5,897 nucleotides of DNA from Candidatus Bathyarchaeota archaeon (GTDB lineage Archaea > Thermoproteota > Bathyarchaeia > Bathyarchaeales > Bathyarchaeaceae): positions 1 to 5,897 of the forward strand of contig JACUTO010000098.1 in the NCBI GenBank assembly GCA_014859755.1, given 5' to 3'. Of the stretch, positions 1-4,935 are shown piece after piece. Both the position numbers and the translations under genes were made by a program. Positions within the stretch are counted from its first letter, which is position 1; each line of letters opens with the position of its first letter. A model generated the notes under the pieces. The model saw nothing but the letters and a program-made list of their open reading frames with translations. It made no database searches and had not been told where the DNA came from.

Positions 1-1
1 C

Positions 2-160
2 TTGATTTTATACGCGCTGTATTCACCTTTTCTTGCGGCAATCCACCCCTCGCTAAGTGGCTTGGTGCTCATAACAATAGTTCTATGGATTTTCTGGATG
101 TTATTTAAAGCTGTAAACGCGGTCCTCCTTGACCGACATCAGAGACGTTTGGTCAAGTAA
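2..160 (+). CDS. C-terminal fragment of a membrane protein, unidentified
   Basis: An open frame enters from the left edge and ends at TAA (158-160), giving 52 residues with no start visible. The first half of a membrane segment (LILYALYSPFLAAI) is followed by a short HPSLSG turn. A second strongly hydrophobic stretch, about residues 20-38 (roughly GLVLITIVLWIFWMLF), comes next, and then a basic tail DRHQRRLVK. By the positive-inside rule the tail should be cytoplasmic. This pattern is typical of the end of a multi-pass membrane protein, but the fragment holds no motif that names a family. The other two forward frames are closed early, which supports this frame. The next gene starts 68 bases downstream, so the two could be co-transcribed; I see no terminator or convincing TATA box between them. 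Confidence 0.6.
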   Translation: MILYALYSPFLAAIHPSLSGLVLITIVLWIFWMLFKAVNAVLLDRHQRRLVK

Positions 161-215
161 CGGTTGGCTGTCATGAACAACAATTCACATGCACGCGCAG
201 CGCCAAATGTAAGAT

Positions 216-223
216 GGGGGATC
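216..223 (+). promoter_or_regulatory. Ribosome binding site for the LLM oxidoreductase
   Basis: GGGGGATC lies 5 bases before the ATG at 229 and resembles the complement of the archaeal 16S rRNA 3' end (GGAGGTGATC). It fixes the start at 229. A nearby upstream ATG (214) is in another frame and stops after three further codons. Confidence 0.65.
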
Positions 224-228
224 TTTGA

Positions 229-1173
229 ATGTCTCGTGTCAGGTTTGGAATCTACTTTGATTACTATTTAGATTTTCCCAAACTCAAGTTGCATGTTCTG
301 GAGGCAGAAGCTTTGGGTTATCACTCAGCGTGGATAATGGACCACCTTATTTGGAAGGGCCATCAGCTACCTTTCAATGAGAAAGGATCGGTTTTGGAAT
401 CTTGGACCACATTATCTGCCTTAGCGTCTTTAACCCAGAAAATAAGGTTGGGGACACTAGTCTTATGTAACTCATACCGTAATCCAGCGCTACTAGCTAA
501 GATGGCTTCAACCCTCGACAATATTTCAAATGGACGATTGGAGTTAGGTATGGGAGCCGGGTGGCACAAGGAGGAGTATGTCGCCTATGGCTTCCCCCTC
601 CCAGAGGCCAAGGATAGAATTATGCAACTTAGGGAAGCAATAACCGTCATTAAGAAAATGTGGATTGAGAAGAAGCCAAGCTTTCAAGGTAAGTACTATA
701 ACATAAAAGGAGCGATTTGCGAACCCAAACCCTTGCAGAAGCCTCACCCTCCTCTATGGATTGGAGGAGCAGGCGAAAAACTTACGCTCAAGGTCGTGGC
801 TGAACTTGCTGACGGATACAATGTTGGAGCCTCACCCCAAGACTTCGCTCGAAAAATGAGGATACTCAAGAAACACTGCAAGAGGGTGAACAGAGACTTC
901 AACGCGATACAAAAATCATGGGTCGGAGAGGTTATTATAGACGAAGATGACGATGCTCTAGCCCGAAAAATCGAGGTCTTAAAGCCTAAACAAACACCCT
1001 TAGAAGAATACTTGAAATCAACGATTGCTGGTTCCCCCGAAAAATGTGTAGAAAAGGTCAGTCAATACGTACGCGAAGGTGCAACTCTCTTTATATTGCT
1101 CTTCAGGAAGTACAGAGAAAATAGAAGACTTTTTATGGAGAAGGTTGTCCCAAAGGTAGGTAGAGTAAGTTAA
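229..1173 (+). CDS. Luciferase-like (LLM class) oxidoreductase, probably F420-dependent
   Basis: A 314-residue protein of the bacterial luciferase/F420-dependent oxidoreductase superfamily, a TIM-barrel fold whose members transfer hydride between deazaflavin F420 (or FMN) and small substrates. Family landmarks in order are: N-terminal strand RFGIYF (5-10); AWIMDHL (34-40); IRLGTLV (72-78); RNPALLAKMASTLDNISNGR (84-103); LGMGAGWHKEEY (106-117), the cofactor-binding region; PPLWIGG (174-180); and ADGYN (194-198). The C-terminal third is helical, with an acidic patch EDDDA (239-243). Length is normal for the family. The ATG at 229 is preceded by GGGGGATC (216-223) at 5 bases, a good archaeal ribosome binding site. 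It is soluble, with no signal peptide. The substrate cannot be read from the sequence: methylenetetrahydromethanopterin reductase (Mer), F420-dependent dehydrogenases and FMN monooxygenases share these motifs. The GAGWHKEEY and PPLWIGG style resembles the many uncharacterised 'LLM class F420-dependent' proteins more than Mer. Confidence 0.93.
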   Translation: MSRVRFGIYFDYYLDFPKLKLHVLEAEALGYHSAWIMDHLIWKGHQLPFNEKGSVLESWTTLSALASLTQKIRLGTLVLCNSYRNPALLAKMASTLDNISNGRLELGMGAGWHKEEYVAYGFPLPEAKDRIMQLREAITVIKKMWIEKKPSFQGKYYNIKGAICEPKPLQKPHPPLWIGGAGEKLTLKVVAELADGYNVGASPQDFARKMRILKKHCKRVNRDFNAIQKSWVGEVIIDEDDDALARKIEVLKPKQTPLEEYLKSTIAGSPEKCVEKVSQYVREGATLFILLFRKYRENRRLFMEKVVPKVGRVS

Positions 1174-1241
1174 TGCAAACACCTAAATCTCTGGGTTAGA
1201 AAGCTTTTGTTCCAATGACATTATTTAGTCTGAAACTTGCT

Positions 1242-1290
1242 GTTCTCGGGTGTTGAATTTATAAGTGTGATATTAGCAGTAGTTCTCGGG
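1242..1290 (+). repeat. 9-bp direct repeat GTTCTCGGG, 40 bases apart
   Basis: GTTCTCGGG occurs at 1242-1250 and again at 1282-1290, a start-to-start distance of exactly 40 bases (close to four helical turns), flanking the TATA box at 1258-1265. Two identical sites on the same helix face around a promoter would suit a dimeric or looping transcription factor. A 9-bp repeat in about 190 bases could also be chance. Confidence 0.4.
1258..1265 (+). promoter_or_regulatory. Archaeal TATA box for the HhH-GPD / GT4 / toroid gene run
   Basis: TTTATAAG matches the archaeal TATA consensus. Transcription would be expected to start about 25 bases downstream, near 1287-1292. That leaves a 5' leader of roughly 75 bases before the ATG at 1366, with the hairpin at 1291-1325 at its very 5' end. 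No better TATA box lies nearer the start codon. The assignment rests on sequence pattern alone. Confidence 0.5.
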
Positions 1291-1325
1291 GTCGGTCGGA
1301 TTTCTGGAAATTGAATCCATCCGAC
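1291..1325 (+). other. Imperfect stem-loop in the leader of the HhH-GPD gene
   Basis: GTCGGTCGGAT (1291-1301) pairs with ATCCATCCGAC (1315-1325): a five-pair GC-rich stem, a 2x2 internal mismatch (TC opposite AT), then GGAT/ATCC, which can extend by a T-A pair and a G-U wobble. The remaining loop is about 9 bases. No T-run follows, so it does not look like an intrinsic terminator. It lies just downstream of the predicted start point. It could be an RNA leader element that stabilises or controls the transcript, or a DNA operator with two-fold symmetry. Confidence 0.5.
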
Positions 1326-1365
1326 ACTAAGGAACTGAAAAACGTAACAAAGAGATAATATCTAC

Positions 1366-2028
1366 ATGAACTTGCGTAAATTATTAGAGCGCTATGGGAA
1401 GCTCTTTTCTCAAGAACTTGGGATAGATGTAAAGAAGGAACCTTTCAAATGGTTTTTGGCTTCCATACTTTTTGGAGCAAGGATTTCCACAATTATTGCT
1501 AAAAGGACTTACAAGGCCTATGATGAGGCGGGGCTAACTTCCGCGCAAAAAATTGCTACAATCAATCAAGAAACACTCATCAATCTGCATGGTCGTGGAG
1601 GATACGTTCGCTACAACGGAATCACCGCTGACTATATTATGGGCGTATCTAAGAAATTGTTGGAGAACTACGATGGAGACATTGAGAAGCTGGATAAGAT
1701 AAGCCAAAACCCTAAAGATCTGGAGAGGAGGCTCCAAGAGTTCAGAGGCGTAGGACCGGTAACTACAAAGATATTCCTTCGAGAATTGAGAGGGCTGTGG
1801 AAAAACGCGGATCCAGAGCCGACATCAATCGAAATTCTTGCGGCAAAGAAACTAGGAATAATAGAATCAGATGAAAATGCTTTGGAGAAACTTAAAGAAT
1901 TTTGGCATAAAAATAGAGTGGAAGGCTATGACTTTAGGAACTTCGAGGTAGCGTTAGTGAAACTTGGTCTAAAGCTACGGAGAGAAAAACTAAACTCATT
2001 AAAAACTGCAATAATGCTGGTATCTTAA
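1366..2028 (+). CDS. HhH-GPD (endonuclease III-fold) DNA glycosylase-like protein without an iron-sulfur cluster
   Basis: A 220-residue protein with the endonuclease III/HhH-GPD layout. FKWFLASILFGARIS (27-41) matches the helix that carries LLSAQATD in Nth. GRGGYVRYNGITADYI (76-91) aligns with the Gly-Leu-Tyr-x-x-Lys-Ala region. The helix-hairpin-helix is FRGVGPVTTKIF (126-137). D149 in NADPEPT (147-153) stands where the catalytic Asp of the superfamily is expected, about 20 residues after the hairpin. The position of the Nth catalytic lysine (LPGVGRKTA) is valine here (GPVT), so a monofunctional base-excising glycosylase is more likely than a lyase. The protein has no cysteine at all, so the C-terminal 4Fe-4S cluster of Nth/MutY is absent. 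The substrate is unknown; alkylated or deaminated bases are possible. The ATG at 1366 has no good ribosome binding site. The glycosyltransferase gene follows after 25 bases, so co-transcription is likely although no functional link is apparent. Confidence 0.82.
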   Translation: MNLRKLLERYGKLFSQELGIDVKKEPFKWFLASILFGARISTIIAKRTYKAYDEAGLTSAQKIATINQETLINLHGRGGYVRYNGITADYIMGVSKKLLENYDGDIEKLDKISQNPKDLERRLQEFRGVGPVTTKIFLRELRGLWKNADPEPTSIEILAAKKLGIIESDENALEKLKEFWHKNRVEGYDFRNFEVALVKLGLKLRREKLNSLKTAIMLVS

Positions 2029-2035
2029 AACAAAA

Positions 2036-2044
2036 GGAAGGTGA
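2036..2044 (+). promoter_or_regulatory. Ribosome binding site for the GT4 gene
   Basis: GGAAGGTGA lies in the 25-base gap after the HhH-GPD stop codon. It is 9 bases from the GTG at 2054 and 12 bases from the adjacent ATG at 2057, so it slightly favours GTG. The two starts differ by one residue only. Confidence 0.6.
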
Positions 2045-2053
2045 CATTACAAA

Positions 2054-3223
2054 GTGATGCAGAAACTCTCCCTTTCCAATGTTAATGAAAAAGGGATCGC
2101 TTATGTAAGCACTTATCCGCCGCGAGAGTGTGGTATAGCAAACTTCACAAAAGATCTGATCGATGCCATAGATCGGTTTCATGAGTTTAGACCATCAGTG
2201 GTCATCGCAATAAATGAGAAGGGGGCAATCTACAAATATGATAGGAGAGTTAAATTTCAAATTGAACGAGACTCTATTGATGATTACGTCCAAGCCGCTC
2301 GCTACGCTAGTCTATCCAAAGTTGATTTAGTAAATCTCCAACACGAATTCGGTCTTTTTGGAGGAGAGTGGGGAAAATACGTTAATTCATTTTTAGAGGA
2401 TCTTCAGAAACCAGTAATAACTACACTCCACACCATCATACCCAACTTTGGATCTGCAGCTCGAACAGTTTTGGAAAGCATTGCACACCATAGTGCGTCG
2501 ATCGTCGTCACGACGAGAACAGCTGTGCAACTATTAAAAAATTACAATATTAAACGTAAAAAAATCAACGTTATCCCGCATGGTTGTCCCGATGTTCCAT
2601 TTGTTACCAGTGAAAGGCCTAAACCTTCTCTTGGTTTAAAAGGTAGGATAGTTTTGTCTACTTTTGGACTGATAAACCGTGGGAAGGGTATTCAATATGC
2701 TATTCGAGCGCTCTCTTCCCTCGTTAAGAAAGAACCAAGAATTCTTTACCTCGTAATTGGAGAGACTCATCCGGAAGTAAGAAAAATTGAGGGCGAGCGT
2801 TATCGGAAGAGGCTGATGAGGCTAGTTGATGAACTCAAATTGGGGAAACATGTGAGGTTCTACAATCGTTTTCTCTCCAAACGGGAACTAATTAGGTATC
2901 TCCAAGCAACAGACATCTACATCACCACATATGTCGATCGGAATCAGATCAGCAGTGGAACGCTCGTCTATGCCTTAGGAACTGGTAAGGCCATTATATC
3001 GACCCCGTACCTTCATGCTGAAGAGGCTTTGGCAGATGGACGAGGATTGATATGCAAGTTTAGAAACCCTACCTCAATCGCTGAATGCATAAACAGACTT
3101 CTAGAAGATCCAGAACTAAGGCTTAGATTGGAGAGGAAAGCTTATGCTTATAGTAGAAACTTTACTTGGCCAAAAGTTGCAGAAAAATATGTCAAGTTGT
3201 TCAATCGTTTCCTTAAAGATTAA
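2054..3223 (+). CDS. GT4-type (GT-B fold) glycosyltransferase
   Basis: A 389-residue cytoplasmic glycosyltransferase with two Rossmann-like domains. The N-terminal acceptor domain (about 14-195) has YPPRECGIANFT (21-32), LQHEFGLFGGEWG (95-107), TLHT (124-127) and IPHG (174-177). The C-terminal nucleotide-sugar domain (about 196-375) has STFGLINRGKGI (202-213), whose R209 and K211 are in the place of the donor-phosphate Arg/Lys pair, then a Rossmann strand LYLVIGETHPE (231-241) and SSGTLVYALGTGKAIISTPY (300-319). The usual GT4 E-x7-E pair appears to be Q298-x7-Y306. As I recall, that pattern (QxSSGTLxYALGxGKAxxSTPY) belongs to a distinct GT4 branch often found beside or fused to the helical protein that follows here. 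No membrane segment or signal peptide is seen. Likely chemistry is retaining transfer from a nucleotide sugar, GDP-mannose being a guess from the GH130 gene downstream. The start could be GTG 2054 or ATG 2057. The stop is 3 bases before the next gene. Confidence 0.92.
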   Translation: MMQKLSLSNVNEKGIAYVSTYPPRECGIANFTKDLIDAIDRFHEFRPSVVIAINEKGAIYKYDRRVKFQIERDSIDDYVQAARYASLSKVDLVNLQHEFGLFGGEWGKYVNSFLEDLQKPVITTLHTIIPNFGSAARTVLESIAHHSASIVVTTRTAVQLLKNYNIKRKKINVIPHGCPDVPFVTSERPKPSLGLKGRIVLSTFGLINRGKGIQYAIRALSSLVKKEPRILYLVIGETHPEVRKIEGERYRKRLMRLVDELKLGKHVRFYNRFLSKRELIRYLQATDIYITTYVDRNQISSGTLVYALGTGKAIISTPYLHAEEALADGRGLICKFRNPTSIAECINRLLEDPELRLRLERKAYAYSRNFTWPKVAEKYVKLFNRFLKD

Positions 3224-3226
3224 GGG

Positions 3227-4255
3227 GTGATAGATATTAAACCACCTATCAAACTAGATCGTCTTAAAGCCCTGACAGATGATACTGGTATCCTTCAGCA
3301 TACTAAATATTCGATTCCCAACAGAAAGGAAGGCTATACTATAGACGATAACGCCCGTGCACTAGTTGCTTGCATAAAATTCCTTCAGCTTTATGATGAT
3401 TCCGATGTAAGCAAGCTAGCTACTACATATTTAAGTTTCTTATTTCATATGCAAAGACCTGACGGTAAATTTCACAATCTATTAAGTTATGATCGTCATT
3501 TCCTTGATGATGTGGGGTCAGAAGACTGCATGGGACGATCTCTCTGGGCTTGCGGATATACTATTTCAACTAATCTTTCTAAAGGCATTAAAACTACATC
3601 GAAAGAGATTTTTGACAAAGGCTTTCGGCACGCATCCAACTTTAGGAGTCTTAGAGCTAAAGCCTTTACAATTCTGGGTCTTTGCTACTATTATGAGGCT
3701 TTCCCGCATGACCACAATCTTTCCAAAAATATAGTGTCATTGACTGAGCAAATGCTGGACAGCTATCAGCGAGTATCTTCTTCTGATTGGTGTTGGTTTG
3801 AACCTTATCTTACATATGTTAATGCGCGTTTATCTCAGGCCCTTTTTAGAGCCTACAGTATCATTGGAGATGAAAGATACCTTCAGATAGCGAAGGAATC
3901 CTTTGACTTTCTTGTTGAAGTTCAGGTAATTGATGAGAAATTCGTCCCAATCGGCAACAAAGGATGGTACAAGAGGGGTGGTCAGAGAGCCTTATACGAT
4001 CAACAACCAATTGAGGCATCGTGCATGGTAGAAGCAGCTCTGACAGCCTTTCACCTAACTAACGAGAAGAAGTATCAAAGAGTAGCATACATTGCTTTTG
4101 ACTGGTTTTTGGGAAAGAACACTCAGAATGTAATGGTCTACGACCCGACTACAGGTGCTTGCTATGACGGTATTACTCCTCAAGGGTTGAACTTGAATCA
4201 AGGCGCTGAAGCTACGATATCTTATCTTCTGGCTCGCCTCGAATTGGAAACCTAA
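3227..4255 (+). CDS. Conserved (alpha/alpha)-toroid-like, glycosidase-like protein of unknown activity
   Basis: A 342-residue, almost wholly helical protein that looks like an (alpha/alpha)6 toroid of the kind used by many glycosidases, epimerases and lyases. Motif blocks are: LTDDTGILQH (16-25), GYTIDDNARAL (36-46), HMQRPDGKFHN (74-84), GSEDCMGRSLWACG (97-110), DWCWFEPYLTYVNARL (187-202), PIGNKGW (241-247), YDQQPIEASC (257-266) and YDGITPQGLNLNQGAEAT (313-330). I recall the same blocks in proteins annotated only as hypothetical or as the C-terminal half of large glycosyltransferases in bacteria. That is memory, not a search. Candidate active-site carboxylates are D18/D19, D40/D41, E99/D100, E192, D258, E263 and E328. 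No signal peptide, so it acts in the cytoplasm. The gene begins 3 bases after the GT4 stop, implying translational coupling and a shared pathway. The start is taken as GTG 3227 because the first internal Met is near residue 75, beyond conserved blocks. Confidence 0.85.
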   Translation: MIDIKPPIKLDRLKALTDDTGILQHTKYSIPNRKEGYTIDDNARALVACIKFLQLYDDSDVSKLATTYLSFLFHMQRPDGKFHNLLSYDRHFLDDVGSEDCMGRSLWACGYTISTNLSKGIKTTSKEIFDKGFRHASNFRSLRAKAFTILGLCYYYEAFPHDHNLSKNIVSLTEQMLDSYQRVSSSDWCWFEPYLTYVNARLSQALFRAYSIIGDERYLQIAKESFDFLVEVQVIDEKFVPIGNKGWYKRGGQRALYDQQPIEASCMVEAALTAFHLTNEKKYQRVAYIAFDWFLGKNTQNVMVYDPTTGACYDGITPQGLNLNQGAEATISYLLARLELET

Positions 4256-4403
4256 GCACCTAACCAAGATGTTTGCATTATGGATTATTTACAAAATTCG
4301 ATCTATTTCCAGAGGTCTAATCTTCGATCTTAAAAGCGCAATTTCAAATTTATTAGTTAAGCATAATAAACAGACGCAAATTATTCAGCCATACAGTGTA
4401 CAA

Positions 4404-4413
4404 CTATATAAAG
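4404..4413 (+). promoter_or_regulatory. Archaeal TATA box for the CBS-domain gene
   Basis: CTATATAAAG is a strong archaeal TATA match. A transcript starting about 25 bases on (roughly 4430-4436) would carry only a 10-15 base leader, just long enough for the ribosome binding site GGTGGTG at 4434-4440. This suggests the CBS gene, perhaps with the GH130 gene, is transcribed separately from the GT4 run. Confidence 0.6.
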
Positions 4414-4433
4414 GAATCCAGAAAAATGATTGT

Positions 4434-4440
4434 GGTGGTG
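4434..4440 (+). promoter_or_regulatory. Ribosome binding site that selects the TTG start at 4447
   Basis: GGTGGTG ends 6 bases before the TTG at 4447, the spacing expected for initiation. It supports the rare TTG start, because the next in-frame ATG (residue 7) would lose the first strand of CBS domain 1. Confidence 0.6.
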
Positions 4441-4446
4441 TAAGAG

Positions 4447-4836
4447 TTGAAGGTTCGAGATCTAATGATAGAAAACGTGATAACAACAAAAGAAGAGACG
4501 ACAATTGAGGATGCGATCAAAATTCTTTTCGAAAAACATGTTGGAGCACTGGTGATAACGGACGATAAAAGAAAATGTAAGGGAATATTTACAGAACGAG
4601 ATGCCCTCAGAAACGTGGCCAGAAAAGTTCCCCTAAACACACACCTAACAAATGTTATGTCAAAAAACGTCGTAACAATAAGGAAAGACGCCTCATTTGC
4701 AGAAGCTAAGAGGCTCATGATTTTACATCGTATACGACATCTTCCAGTAGTAGATAAAAAGGGATGCTTGATGGGAATGTTGGCGTTAAGGAGAATCTTG
4801 GATGAACTTGTCGGAATACCGCCAGTCAAGATTTAG
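4447..4836 (+). CDS. Two-CBS-domain (Bateman module) protein
   Basis: A 129-residue protein made almost entirely of a CBS pair. CBS1 covers about 5-60: VRDLMIENVITTKEETTIEDAI, with the closing motif GIFTERDALRNV (46-57). CBS2 covers about 66-122: NVMSKNVVTIRKDASFAEA, followed by RIRHLPVVD (95-103) and LALRRILDEL (112-121). Such modules bind adenine nucleotides (AMP, ADP, ATP) or S-adenosylmethionine in the cleft between the domains. Stand-alone archaeal versions act as sensors, but their partners are rarely known. There is no extra catalytic or DNA-binding domain, so it must work by binding another protein or as a ligand sink. It starts at TTG, supported by the ribosome binding site, and has its own TATA box 191 bases after the helical protein. 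The gap to the GH130 gene is 99 bases. A role in tuning the neighbouring sugar enzymes to energy state is possible but is inferred only from position. Confidence 0.92.
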   Translation: MKVRDLMIENVITTKEETTIEDAIKILFEKHVGALVITDDKRKCKGIFTERDALRNVARKVPLNTHLTNVMSKNVVTIRKDASFAEAKRLMILHRIRHLPVVDKKGCLMGMLALRRILDELVGIPPVKI

Positions 4837-4866
4837 GAAACAAGGCATGCGCGCAACCAAGTTCTT

Positions 4867-4908
4867 AAATCCGTAGTTTCAATTCATAAACAAAAAATCT
4901 TACGATTT
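4867..4908 (+). repeat. Bulged inverted repeat ahead of the GH130 gene
   Basis: AAATCCGTA (4867-4875) and TACGATTT (4901-4908) form an inverted repeat of eight pairs with one extra C in the left arm, separated by 25 A/T-rich bases. It sits 28-69 bases before the ATG at 4936, where a regulator of the GH130 gene could bind. The arms are AT-rich, so chance is a real alternative. Confidence 0.3.
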
Positions 4909-4923
4909 CCAAATGAACCATAA

Positions 4924-4928
4924 GGAAG
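4924..4928 (+). promoter_or_regulatory. Ribosome binding site for the GH130 gene
   Basis: GGAAG lies 7 bases before the ATG at 4936. It is a moderate match and supports that start, which also gives the usual family N-terminus with GNPIL at residues 6-10. Confidence 0.5.
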
Positions 4929-4935
4929 ACCTCTA

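Noticed and set aside
1201..1290. Possible box C/D small RNA in the gap before the HhH-GPD gene
   Set aside because: Only partial matches to boxes C and D (AATGACA, GTGATAT, CTGA) and the spacing does not fit a C/D-C'/D' arrangement.
4297..4330. 8-bp direct repeat TTCGATCT at 4297 and 4323 in the gap before the CBS gene
   Set aside because: Short and AT-rich with no relation to the promoter at 4404; expected by chance.
4269..4508. A 79-codon + strand open frame spanning the gap before the CBS gene and running into it
   Set aside because: The second half overlaps the CBS gene out of frame and becomes a low-complexity charged tail; there is no ribosome binding site and no recognisable motif.
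4404..4829. A 141-codon open frame antisense to the CBS gene
   Set aside because: It is a mirror of a clearly conserved CBS pair, with no motif or start signal of its own; long antisense frames are common opposite genes of this codon use.
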